Positions 24,992 through 33,338 of a DNA stretch of 64,000 bases are shown piece after piece (the stretch's first letter is position 1; each line of letters begins with the position of its first letter). This stretch comes from DATHAP01 sp963762865. Lineage in GTDB: Bacteria; Actinomycetota; Actinomycetes; JACCUZ01. The stretch spans positions 1 to 64,000 of the forward strand of contig CAVXNC010000008.1 in NCBI GenBank assembly GCA_963762865.1. Reading direction: 5' to 3'. The notes beneath the pieces were generated by a model. That model was given only the letters and a program-made list of their open reading frames with translations, made no database searches and was not told where the DNA came from. Both the position numbers and the translations under genes were made by a program.

Positions 24992-26703
24992 GGCGATCCC
25001 AGGTAGCGGTGAGCGAGGGTGACGGCCATCGCGCCCTCGCCGACGGCGGAGGCCACCCTCTTGACGGAGTCAGCGCGGGCGTCGCCCGCGACGAAGACGC
25101 CCGGGATGCTCGCCTCGAGCGGCCAAGGGTCGCGGTCCAGCGGCCAGCCGCGGGGAGATCGCCCGTCGACGACGAGGTCGGGGCCGGTGAGCAGGAAGCC
25201 GCGGTCGTCGCGGGCGAGCGTCCCGTCGAGCCATTCGGTACGTGGCTGCGCGCCGATGAAGACGAACGCGTGGCTGGTGCTCACCCGCTCGGTCGCCCCG
25301 CTGGGCACGTGGCGCAGCGTGACTCCCTGGAGGTGGCCGTCGCCGTGCGCCTCCTCGATGACCGTGTCGAGCCGGTAGCCGATGTTGTCGATCGCCTCGA
25401 GCTGCTCGATGAGGTAGTGCGACATGCCGTGCGCGAGGGACGCTGCGCGGACCACGATGGTGACCGACTTGGCGACCCGCGCGAAGAAGACGGCCGCCTG
25501 CCCGGCCGAGTTCGCGCCGCCGACGACGACGACGTCGGCGTCGGCGCACTCAGCGGCCTCGGTCGCCGCCGACCCGTAGTAGACGCCGGACCCGGTGAGC
25601 TCGGCGCAGCCCGGTGCCTCCAGGTCGCGGTAGGACACCCCGGTGGCGACGATCACCGCGTGCGCGGCGACCTCGGTGCCGTCACCGAACCGCACGACCC
25701 GTGACGGGCCCTTGGCGCGCAGGCCGACGACGTCACGCGCCGTGAGGATCTCGGCGCCGAACTTCGTCGCCTGCCGGCGGGCCCGGTCGGTCAGCTGGGC
25801 ACCGGAGACGCCGTCCGGGAAGCCCAGGTAGTTCTCGATCCGCGACGACTGACCGGCCTGGCCGCCGGTGGCCTCGCGCTCGACGAGCAGGGTGCGCAGG
25901 CCCTCGGACGAGCCGTAGACCGCCGCGCCGAGGCCGGCAGGTCCCCCGCCGACGACGACGAGGTCGTAGAAGTCGGTGGCGGGTGTCGTCGAGAGCCCGA
26001 CCGCCGCGGCGACCTCGGCGGTGCTCGGCGCGACGAGCGCCTGGCCGTCGGGCGTGACGACCAGGGGCAGCCTCGTGCCGTCGACCCCGGCCGCCTGCAG
26101 GAGTCGCTGCCCCTCCGGCTCGTCCACGACCACCCACCGGTAGGGGACCGCGTTGCGGGCCAGGAAGTCGCGCACCGCGAAGGACGGCGCCGACCACCGG
26201 TGGCCGACGACCTTGGTCTCGCGCACCTCTGTCGCTGCCGTGTCGCGGTAGACGTCGAGCATCTCGTCGACGACCGGGTAGAGCTTCTCCTCCGGCGGCT
26301 CCCACGGCTTGAGGAGGTAGTGGTCGACGTCGACGACGTTGATGGCCGCGATCGCGGCGTCGGTGTCCGCGTAGGCCGTGAGCAGGGCTCGGCGGGCCCG
26401 CGGGAAGAGGTCCATCGCCTGCTCGAGGAACTCGATGCCGCTCATCTCGGGCATCCGGTAGTCCGCCAGCAGCACTGCCACCTGGTCGCCGCGCAGCTTC
26501 AGCTCGCGCAAGGCCTCCATCGCCTCGGCACCGGACGAGGCACGCAACACCCGGTGGTGCTCGCCGTAGCGCCTGCGCAGGTCGCGGGCCACCGCCCGCG
26601 ACACCGAGGGGTCGTCGTCGACGGTGAGCAGGACCGCGCGCTCGCGGCCGCTGCTGGTGTCGGTCCCGGTTGCTGCAGCTGTCGGGATGGTCGTCTCGGT
26701 CAC
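24988..26703 (-). CDS. Fusion of response-regulator receiver and thioredoxin reductase-like flavoprotein
   Basis: Start GTG 26703 overlaps the zinc-finger stop (GTGA). Residues 20-150 are a receiver: VLLTVDDDPSVSRAVARDLR, the phospho-acceptor Asp at 81 in LLADYRMPEMSG, and switch Lys in YLLKPWE. Residues 160-240 resemble a thioredoxin/glutaredoxin-like fold without a CxxC. The rest is a two-domain reductase with FAD motif LVVVGGGPAGLGAAVYG and NADPH motif VVVVGGANSAGQAAVFF. The CxxC expected in thioredoxin reductase is replaced by GSAATEAAEC, so classical disulfide reduction is unlikely. 571 residues. Known in several phyla as a fused response regulator/reductase. Its reaction is not established. 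Confidence 0.93.
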   Translation of the reverse strand: MTETTIPTAAATGTDTSSGRERAVLLTVDDDPSVSRAVARDLRRRYGEHHRVLRASSGAEAMEALRELKLRGDQVAVLLADYRMPEMSGIEFLEQAMDLFPRARRALLTAYADTDAAIAAINVVDVDHYLLKPWEPPEEKLYPVVDEMLDVYRDTAATEVRETKVVGHRWSAPSFAVRDFLARNAVPYRWVVVDEPEGQRLLQAAGVDGTRLPLVVTPDGQALVAPSTAEVAAAVGLSTTPATDFYDLVVVGGGPAGLGAAVYGSSEGLRTLLVEREATGGQAGQSSRIENYLGFPDGVSGAQLTDRARRQATKFGAEILTARDVVGLRAKGPSRVVRFGDGTEVAAHAVIVATGVSYRDLEAPGCAELTGSGVYYGSAATEAAECADADVVVVGGANSAGQAAVFFARVAKSVTIVVRAASLAHGMSHYLIEQLEAIDNIGYRLDTVIEEAHGDGHLQGVTLRHVPSGATERVSTSHAFVFIGAQPRTEWLDGTLARDDRGFLLTGPDLVVDGRSPRGWPLDRDPWPLEASIPGVFVAGDARADSVKRVASAVGEGAMAVTLAHRYLGSP

Positions 26704-26993
26704 GGGTGGGAGAACTCCGGGAGGTCGGGCATCAGGAAGCCCGTCTCGTCCACGAAGCACCACCACCAGTCCTCACCAGGCTCGTATGACGAGACCAGCG
26801 GGTGGCCGACCGCCGCTCCGTGCGCCGACGCGTGCTTGTTGGGGGACGAGTCGCAGCAGCCGACGCGGCCGCACACCCGGCACATCCGGAGGTGCACCCA
26901 GCGGTCACCCGTGCGCAGGCAGTCCTCGCACCCGGTCGACGACGGCTGCGCGTCGACGTCCACCTGGTCGAGGTGGGTGCACTCGTCGGGCAT
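26700..26993 (-). CDS. UBP-type zinc finger protein
   Basis: The 97-residue protein is one zf-UBP domain. It begins CTHLDQV, then CEDCLRTGDRWVHLRMCRVC, GRVGCCDSSPNKHASAHGAA, GHPLVSSYEPGEDWWWCFVD. The Cys/His ligands are in the usual order. In eukaryotes such domains bind the C-terminal Gly-Gly of free ubiquitin; the bacterial partner is unknown. It is the first gene of the operon, divergent from DUF2630 with about 83 bp between, and its stop overlaps the reductase GTG. Confidence 0.93.
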   Translation of the reverse strand: MPDECTHLDQVDVDAQPSSTGCEDCLRTGDRWVHLRMCRVCGRVGCCDSSPNKHASAHGAAVGHPLVSSYEPGEDWWWCFVDETGFLMPDLPEFSHP

Positions 26994-27076
26994 GCGTCCT
27001 CCGTGCCGGTCTGACGGTCCGAGACGATCATTGCTGACAGGTTCCTGATTCGCAGACTAGGACTACATTCGCGCCC

Positions 27077-27307
27077 ATGAGCGACGCGGACATCCACCGG
27101 ACGATCACCGACCTCGTCCAGGAGGAGCACCGGCTGCGGTCCGGACAGGTCTCGGCCGACGACCGCGCGCGGCTGTCGCAGCTGGAGGAGAGCCTCGACC
27201 AGTGCTGGGACCTCCTGCGCCAGCGGCAGGCGCTGCGCGAGACAGGGGCCGACCCCGAGGAGGCGCACAGCCGCCCGGTCGGCGAGGTCGAGGGGTACCT
27301 CCAGTAG
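27077..27307 (+). CDS. DUF2630 family protein
   Basis: 76 residues, mostly two amphipathic helices: IHRTITDLVQEEHRLRSGQV and RLSQLEESLDQCWDLLRQRQ, with an acidic tail PEEAHSRPVGEVEGYLQ. This is the characteristic DUF2630 sequence, common in actinobacteria, with no established function. It is divergent from the zinc-finger operon and begins a redox operon followed by the molybdoprotein gene 24 nt later. Confidence 0.88.
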   Translation: MSDADIHRTITDLVQEEHRLRSGQVSADDRARLSQLEESLDQCWDLLRQRQALRETGADPEEAHSRPVGEVEGYLQ

Positions 27308-27331
27308 CGGCTGGGTCAGGGAGGACATCGG

Positions 27332-27931
27332 ATGGGCATCGTCACCCCCGGCTTCTCGGGCCGCGGACGAGAAAGCGCGCCGGACCTGCCCCCGGGGCAG
27401 TACCTCACGCACGACTTCCCGGTCCTGTCCGCCGGGCCGACGCCCCGTCTGGACCTCGACACCTGGCGCTTCGAGATCGTCACCGAGGCGGGGGAGCGGC
27501 ACGGGTGGTCGTGGTCCGAGCTCACCGCGCTGCCGCACGCAGACGTCACCGTGGACCTGCACTGCGTCACCCGGTGGTCCAAGCTCGGCACGCCGTGGAC
27601 CGGGGTCAGCCTGGACACGCTCTTCGAGGACGTCGAGACCTCCGCCGACTTCGCGATGGTCCACTCCTACGGCGGCTACACGACCAACCTGCCGGTGGCC
27701 GACCTGCTCGACGGCCAGGCCTGGGTGGCGTTCCGCTACGACGGCGACGAGCTCGACCCCGAGCACGGCGGGCCGGCCCGACTGCTGGTGCCGCACCTCT
27801 ATCTCTGGAAGAGCGCCAAGTGGGTGCGGGGCATCACGCTGATGCACGACGACGAGCCGGGCTTCTGGGAGAGCGTCGGCTACCACAACTACGGTGACCC
27901 GTGGCGCGAGCAGCGCTACTGGGACGAGTGA
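27332..27931 (+). CDS. Sulfite oxidase-like molybdopterin oxidoreductase
   Basis: The 199-residue protein has the SUOX core only: the Mo-ligand Cys78 in VTVDLHCVTRWSK, MVHSYGGYTTNLPVADLLDG, and LLVPHLYLWKSAKWVRGI. There is no Tat signal or dimerisation domain, so it should act in the cytoplasm. Such short forms accompany flavin reductases. The FAD-binding reductase begins 22 nt downstream and DUF6510 is coupled to that. Likely substrate is a sulfoxide or an inorganic oxyanion, but that is inference. Confidence 0.9.
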   Translation: MGIVTPGFSGRGRESAPDLPPGQYLTHDFPVLSAGPTPRLDLDTWRFEIVTEAGERHGWSWSELTALPHADVTVDLHCVTRWSKLGTPWTGVSLDTLFEDVETSADFAMVHSYGGYTTNLPVADLLDGQAWVAFRYDGDELDPEHGGPARLLVPHLYLWKSAKWVRGITLMHDDEPGFWESVGYHNYGDPWREQRYWDE

Positions 27932-27953
27932 CCCGGGCGGGCCGGCGTCGGGT

Positions 27954-28682
27954 ATGAGCTGGCGGGTCGGCACGGTCACCGAGCTGCGCGACGAGTCGGC
28001 GACCGCGCGCACCATCGCCCTCGACGTGCCCGGCTGGCCGGGGCACCGGGCGGGTCAGCACGTCGACATCCGGCTGACGGCCCCTGACGGCTACTCCGCG
28101 ACGCGGTCCTACTCGATCGCGTCCGCCGTCGACGGCATGCGCGTGGAGGTGACAGTCGAGAAGGTGCCGGACGGTGAGGTCTCGCCCTACCTCACCGAGG
28201 TGCTGCCGGTCGGTGCTCCCCTCGAGCTCCGCGGCCCGCTCGGCGGCTGGTTCGTGTGGCGGCCGGAGGACCCGGCTCCCGCACAGCTGCTCGCCGGCGG
28301 CTCCGGAGTGGTTCCGCTGATGGCCATGCTCCGTACTCACGAGAGGGTCGGATCGTCGACTCCGGTGCGCCTGCTCTACAGCGTCCGCGACCCGTCCTCG
28401 GTCATCTACCGCGACGAGCTGCGCACGCTCACCGACGGAGGGCCACGCGGGCTCACGCTGGCCTGGACCCGCACAGCACCAGAGGGCAGCGACCGGCCGC
28501 CCGGTCGGGTGGACGCAGCCCTGCTCGCGGCGGTGACCCTGCCGCCGGCGGACCGGCCGGCATGCTTCGTGTGCGGACCCACCGGGTTCGTGGAGACCGT
28601 GGCCGATCTGCTCGTGGCCGCCGGCCACGACCCGACGCGGATCAGGACAGAGCGGTTCGGACCTACCGGAGGACGCGGATGA
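27954..28682 (+). CDS. FAD/NAD(P)-binding ferredoxin reductase-type oxidoreductase
   Basis: 242 residues with an FAD-binding barrel (GQHVDIRLTAPDGYSATRSY, then SIAS) and an NAD(P) domain (LLAGGSGVVPLMAMLRTH; CFVCGPTGFVETVADLLV). There is no [2Fe-2S] domain. The start ATG 27954 is internal to a longer frame, chosen for the family start MSWRVGTVTEL. It stands between the molybdoprotein and DUF6510, so it probably feeds electrons to the molybdoprotein. Stop overlaps the next ATG (ATGA). Confidence 0.92.
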   Translation: MSWRVGTVTELRDESATARTIALDVPGWPGHRAGQHVDIRLTAPDGYSATRSYSIASAVDGMRVEVTVEKVPDGEVSPYLTEVLPVGAPLELRGPLGGWFVWRPEDPAPAQLLAGGSGVVPLMAMLRTHERVGSSTPVRLLYSVRDPSSVIYRDELRTLTDGGPRGLTLAWTRTAPEGSDRPPGRVDAALLAAVTLPPADRPACFVCGPTGFVETVADLLVAAGHDPTRIRTERFGPTGGRG

Positions 28683-28987
28683 GCGACACCACAGACAACG
28701 GACGGGACGCCGTGCGACAGGGCCAGGACGCGCTGGACGGCAACGCCGCGGCCGGGATGCTCTCCGAGGTGTTCGCCGTGGAGCTGACCGCGGCGGTCGC
28801 CCGGTGCGCTGCCTGCGACCGGCTGGGATCGCTCGCCGACGCTGTCGCCTACCTGCAGGCGCCCGGGGCGGTCCTGCGCTGCCGCGGCTGCGAGAGCGTG
28901 CTGGTGCGCGTCGTCGTCGGCCCGGACCGGCGCTGGCTGGACATGACCGGCGTGGCGGTCCTGGAGCTGGCTGCTGCGACGACCTGA
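28679..28987 (+). CDS. DUF6510 family zinc-ribbon protein
   Basis: 102 residues. Two CxxC pairs (VARCAACDRLGSL and LRCRGCESVLVR) form a zinc ribbon. The N-terminal 35 residues are flexible and acidic, followed by MLSEVFAVELTAA. It overlaps the reductase gene by 4 nt and completes the redox operon. The family is known from similar reductase loci. Its job is not known; a docking or assembly role is plausible. Confidence 0.85.
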   Translation: MSDTTDNGRDAVRQGQDALDGNAAAGMLSEVFAVELTAAVARCAACDRLGSLADAVAYLQAPGAVLRCRGCESVLVRVVVGPDRRWLDMTGVAVLELAAATT

Positions 28988-28991
28988 CCGG

Positions 28992-29656
28992 TCAGGCCAG
29001 CCGTCCGCCGTCGAGGCGCACCACCCGGTCGGCGACGTCGACGACGCGGGCGTCGTGGCTCGCGACGAGGATGGCCGTCCCGGCGCCCGTCGCACTGCGC
29101 AGGGCAGCCAGCACCTGCTGCACGTGGTCGTCGTCCTGGTGGCCGGTCGGCTCGTCGAGGACGGCCAGTCGAGGCGTCAGCACCAGCGCGCGGGCCAGGG
29201 CGATGCGCTGCTGCTCGCCGATCGACGTGTCGGTCACGGACCGGTCCGCGAGATGGTGGACGTCGAGGGCGCTCATCAGGAGGTCGAGCCCGTCTGCATC
29301 GTCGACGCCCGGGCGGACCGGTGCAGCCGCTGCCCGGGTAGCCGGATGTTCTGCAGCGCCGTCAGCCCGGTGACCAGGCCGTGCTGCTGCGGCAGGACCG
29401 AGACCACGGACCAGTCGAGCCTGGCCGGTGGTGTGCCGTCGACCTCGACGGTTCCGTCGTCGGGCAGCTCGAGGCCCGCCGCGATGTGGCACAGCGACGA
29501 CTTCCCGGACCCGGACGGGCCGGCGAGGCAGACGAGCTCCCCGGACCCGACGGTCATCGAGACCTGGTCCAGGGCCGTAAGCCGGCTCGGTCCGTCGGCG
29601 TAGGAGTGGGTGACGCCGTCGACCGTCAGCACCGACGTGTCGGCTGCGGCACTCAC
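28992..29656 (-). pseudogene. ABC transporter ATP-binding protein, frameshifted
   Basis: The first frame from ATG 29656 gives Walker A CLAGPSGSGKSSLCHIAAG and a Q-loop region VSVLPQQHGLVTGLTALQNI. Near 29340 the homology moves by one base into the next frame. That frame gives APVRPGVDDADGLDLLMSAL, a degenerate signature TSIGEQQRIALARAL, Walker B LAVLDEPTGHQDDDHV and H-loop VASHDARVVD. Rejoined it would be about 221 residues, normal for LolD/MacB-type ATPases. Its ATG overlaps the upstream ATPase stop by 4 nt. A single indel could be a sequence error, but the signature SIGEQ is itself unusual. Confidence 0.8.
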
Positions 29657-30480
29657 GCGGTCTCCCTCGGGGGTCGGAGCACGACCTCGCCGTCGACCAG
29701 GTGCACGGCAGCCCGCCCGTCGGGGAAGAGGTCGAGCGCCTCGGGAGGCAGCTGGACGCGACCGGTGGAGTCGATGACCGCAGTAGTGGCCCCGGCACCC
29801 TCCTGCTCTGACGAGAGCACACCGTGGCGGAGCCGGAGCACGCGGTCGGCTCGCGACACGACTCGGTGGTCGTGGCTGCTGACGACGACAGCCGACCCGC
29901 GGCGAGCGGCACCGAGCAGCGCGGACATCACCAGGTCGGCGTTGTCATGGTCGAGCTCGGCGGTCGGCTCGTCGGCGACCACCAGGTCTGGTGCGCCGAC
30001 CAGGGCCGCCGCGACCGCCAGCCGCTGCTGCTCGCCACCGGAGCTGGTGGCTGGGCGGTGATACGAGCGGCTCCCCAGGTCGACCGCCTCCAGCGCCTCG
30101 GTCACGTCGAACGGGCCGCCGCGCAGTGCCGCGACCTGGCGGAGCTGGTCGGCCGCCACGAGGTGGGGGAAGAGTGCGGTCGCGGACCGCTGCGCGACGA
30201 AGCCGATGCGCCGACGCCGGAGGCGGCGGAGCTCGGCCGAGGCGGCGGTGGCGACGTCGGTGCCCAGGACGTCGAGCTCCCCCGCGCTGGGTCGGTCTCG
30301 CGCAGCCACCAGGTGGAGCAGGCTGCTCTTGCCGCTGCCGGAGGGACCGGCGACGACGGTCAGCACCCCTCGGCCGAGCACCAGGTCGAGGCCGCGCAGG
30401 GCATAGGTCTCGCCGGTCGCCGACCGGTAGAGCTTCACCAGCCCGTGGCAGCGCACCGCCGTCGGGTCATCCGTCGCCAC
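29653..30480 (-). CDS. ABC transporter ATP-binding protein with C-terminal extension
   Basis: 275 residues. Walker A VVAGPSGSGKSSLLHLVAAR, signature SSGGEQQRLAVAAAL, Walker B LVVADEPTAELDHDN, H-loop VVSSHDHRVVSR. The last 45 residues (AVIDSTGRVQLPPEALDLFP, DGRAAVHLVDGEVVLRPP) look like a small swapped-hairpin/AbrB-type module, uncommon in this family. It overlaps the FtsX-type permease by 14 nt upstream and the second ATPase by 4 nt. Confidence 0.9.
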   Translation of the reverse strand: MATDDPTAVRCHGLVKLYRSATGETYALRGLDLVLGRGVLTVVAGPSGSGKSSLLHLVAARDRPSAGELDVLGTDVATAASAELRRLRRRRIGFVAQRSATALFPHLVAADQLRQVAALRGGPFDVTEALEAVDLGSRSYHRPATSSGGEQQRLAVAAALVGAPDLVVADEPTAELDHDNADLVMSALLGAARRGSAVVVSSHDHRVVSRADRVLRLRHGVLSSEQEGAGATTAVIDSTGRVQLPPEALDLFPDGRAAVHLVDGEVVLRPPRETA

Positions 30481-33232
30481 GGAGCACCTCCGCCGGGTCC
30501 CTGGTGGCGGCTCGTCGCCGGGCGACGGCGGCAGACCCGGCGACGAGCAGCACGCCGACGGCGAGCAGCACCGCGGCGTCCACCGGCGCCGGCGCCGGCC
30601 GGGTCAGCGGGGGGAGGTCCGCGGCCGGCTCGACGGTCGTCGGGGCGATCGCGAGCGCGGCGACGACGAACGTGGCGGCCACCAGCGCTGCGGCGACGAC
30701 GGCGACCACCTCCCAGGTGCGCGACCTGGCGAGGTCGGCAGACCGGAAGCCCATCCGGCCGAGGACGACGTCGGCCATCGCATCCCGGTCCGCGAAGCGG
30801 ACAGCGAGGGTCAGGGTGGCCGCCGCGACGAGCAGCAGGGCGGCGGCGCCGAGGGCGACGACGTACCCGGACGACCACCCGGCAGCCTGCAGCTCGGGCC
30901 GGGTCGCCGCAGTCGTGCGCACCAGCGAGGCCTGCGCCTGGATGTCTGCCCGGTCGAGGGTCGTCGCGACCGCGGTGGGCGAGCGCGTCGACCACACCCA
31001 CGTGGACATGCCCCCGGCGCCCTCGGTGAGGCCTCGCGTGCGCCGGGGGTCGACCGGCTTGGGCACCCACTTCCACAGGCTTGCCGCGTCGGCGACGAGC
31101 GCGATGTCGCCGGCGTCGGTCTCGGAGCCCGGGAAGGCCTCCACCACGCCGGCGACGACGAACGGCACGTACCACTCCTCGTACGACACCATCGTGCCCT
31201 GGTCACCGGCGCGCATGTCGGTGTCGCCGACGATCAGCACCGGGAGCTCTTTGGCGCCGGGGGCCCGGCGGAGCTTCGGCAGCAGCTCACGACCGGCGTC
31301 CAGCTTCCCTGACGTGCCCCAGTCCGCCGTGTCGGCGAACGTCGTGATGTCGACGGCCATCAACGGCTCGGCGCCGAAGGTGGGAGGAACGGTGACGACC
31401 TGGCGGAAGACCACCGAGCCACCCGGCACGGGGCTGGCCGGCCGACGGGGCGGGTGTTTCTTCAGGGTGCTGAGGCCATCGCCGACGTCGACGACTGTGC
31501 GGGAGCCGACCAGCGCGGCGACCTTGTCGTCGACGCCCTGGGTGACGCCGCGGTGTGCGGCCAGGCTGTAGCCGAGGACGCCCAGGCCCACGGCCAGCGC
31601 GAGCGTCACGGCCCCGACCTCCGACCTGGCCGCGCGGGACCGCAGCACCGCCAGCCCGCGCGGAGTGGCGGGCTGCGCAGAGCCCGGGCGGCGGGCGGTG
31701 ACCGCCTGCAGTCCGCGCAGCACGAGCAGCCCGACCGCCGTGGCCAGGAGCAGGGGGAACGCCACCGCGAGCGGGGACGACGGCCGGGCCCCGACGGCGG
31801 TCGTCGTCACCGCGACCCCTGCGGTGACCGCGGCCACCAGGACGACCGCCTCCCAGGGGACTCGCCGGCGCGACCGGCCCAGCCGGGAGGACAGAGCGCG
31901 CCGGTCCGTCACCCAGGCGGTCGCCCCCGCGCACAGCGCCGCCACCGCCACCGCGAGCGCTCCGGCGACGGCAGCCAGCCCGGCAGCACCGGACGCGCCG
32001 CCGGACAGGTCACCCGGCGGGCCGGCCGCGACAACCGTGGCCCAGGCGAGGCTTCCGCCGAGCAGCGCGCCGGCAGCCGCGGGCAGCATCCACTCCAGGG
32101 CCGCGAGCCAGGCGACCTCGGCAGGCCGCATCCCGAGGCCGGAGAGCAGGTGCTGCTCCCGCACCCGGCTGCGGCCGAGCAGGAGCGTCGCGGCGGCGAC
32201 CACGGCAAGCGCCAGGGCGACCGCGGCCGTCGCGAAGGGTGCCGCCTGCGACTCGGCGGCGTCGGCCGTCCGACGCGCATCGAGGACCACGTCGGGCAGT
32301 CCGGAGACCACCTGCAGCCTGGTCGGTGCCGGCTCTGCCGACAACGTGGCCGACGCGACGCGGCTGGACTCGTTGAACGCGCGCTCGCTGAGTCGCTGGA
32401 TCTCCCGGGCGGCTGCCGACGCCTCGCCGGGAGTGACGCCGGCCGGCAGCTCGAGATCTGCGTTCCAGAGCGGAAGCTCGCCGATGGCGAGGACCAGGCG
32501 GTCGAACGTCGCGTGGTCGGCGATGGCGATGGGTCGGCCGATGCCCGGCTGGTCGGGGTCCCACGGGAGGTCGCGACGAGCTATTCGTGGGTCATCGGCG
32601 AGCTGCTGGGGGAGCGCGGAGCCGCGGGACCGTTCGAACGTGCCGGCCACCGTCGTCGCCGCCCGCTTGCCCTCGCCCGGCGCGATGAACTTCTCGAGCC
32701 CGAACCTGACCTGGTCGCCCGGTCCGACCCCGAGCGCCTCGGCGACGTCGGCCGCGAGCCAGACGCCGGTGGTGCCCGCCGTGCCGCCGAGCGCCTCCAC
32801 GGCGCCGTCGCGGTAGTAGAGGACCGACGGCTGGGCCTCCCGGCCGCGCACCTCCACGATGGGAGTCGTGAGGCGGTTCGCCGCAGTGCCCTGTGCTGTG
32901 ACGACCGGCCGGCCGTAGGTGGGCAGCCGGGTGAGCGCGCGGCGTACGACCTGCTCGGAGGCGTCCGGCAGCACGCCGATCCAGGTCGCGCGGACGTCGA
33001 CCGAGGTGCTGGCGAAGGCGTCCTCGTCGACCGCGGCGAGGCCGGCGTCGAGGGCGGCGTCGTCCGCCGCCCGGGCGAAGAGCCCGGGGGCGACGAGCGC
33101 GGCCGTGAGGAGGGCGACCGCCGTGGTGGCCAGGAGCAGCCAGCCGGGCGTGGCGACCAACCGCCCGGGGGCGGCCCGCCGGAGCGGTTGGGTGCGTCGC
33201 CGCCTCACGCTCGGCAGGCTAGCGGTGATCAT
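30467..33232 (-). CDS. Large FtsX-type ABC permease
   Basis: Starting at ATG 33232 (MITASLPSVRRR) the protein is 921 residues. It has a first helix (GWLLLATTAVALLTAALVAP), a large outer domain of about 300 residues, a central bundle (FATAAVALALAVVAAATLLL; AAGALLGGSLAWATVVAAG and more), a second outer domain and a last FtsX bundle (VVALGAAALLLVAAATLTLA ... DPAEVLRGDG). The layout matches the two-lobed FtsX/MacB-like permeases of actinobacteria, which pair with LolD-type ATPases. Role: export or extraction of an envelope component, inference. It is divergent from the secreted protein at 33339. Confidence 0.88.
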   Translation of the reverse strand: MITASLPSVRRRRTQPLRRAAPGRLVATPGWLLLATTAVALLTAALVAPGLFARAADDAALDAGLAAVDEDAFASTSVDVRATWIGVLPDASEQVVRRALTRLPTYGRPVVTAQGTAANRLTTPIVEVRGREAQPSVLYYRDGAVEALGGTAGTTGVWLAADVAEALGVGPGDQVRFGLEKFIAPGEGKRAATTVAGTFERSRGSALPQQLADDPRIARRDLPWDPDQPGIGRPIAIADHATFDRLVLAIGELPLWNADLELPAGVTPGEASAAAREIQRLSERAFNESSRVASATLSAEPAPTRLQVVSGLPDVVLDARRTADAAESQAAPFATAAVALALAVVAAATLLLGRSRVREQHLLSGLGMRPAEVAWLAALEWMLPAAAGALLGGSLAWATVVAAGPPGDLSGGASGAAGLAAVAGALAVAVAALCAGATAWVTDRRALSSRLGRSRRRVPWEAVVLVAAVTAGVAVTTTAVGARPSSPLAVAFPLLLATAVGLLVLRGLQAVTARRPGSAQPATPRGLAVLRSRAARSEVGAVTLALAVGLGVLGYSLAAHRGVTQGVDDKVAALVGSRTVVDVGDGLSTLKKHPPRRPASPVPGGSVVFRQVVTVPPTFGAEPLMAVDITTFADTADWGTSGKLDAGRELLPKLRRAPGAKELPVLIVGDTDMRAGDQGTMVSYEEWYVPFVVAGVVEAFPGSETDAGDIALVADAASLWKWVPKPVDPRRTRGLTEGAGGMSTWVWSTRSPTAVATTLDRADIQAQASLVRTTAATRPELQAAGWSSGYVVALGAAALLLVAAATLTLAVRFADRDAMADVVLGRMGFRSADLARSRTWEVVAVVAAALVAATFVVAALAIAPTTVEPAADLPPLTRPAPAPVDAAVLLAVGVLLVAGSAAVARRRAATRDPAEVLRGDG

Positions 33233-33338
33233 CGCGCCGAAGCGGCGATCACTGGTTTCGTGATCTCCGGGATATGGTCGTCCGCCCAGCCGCCCTGCAC
33301 CGTCCGGGCGTCGCACAACGTCACGGGGAGCCTGCTGC

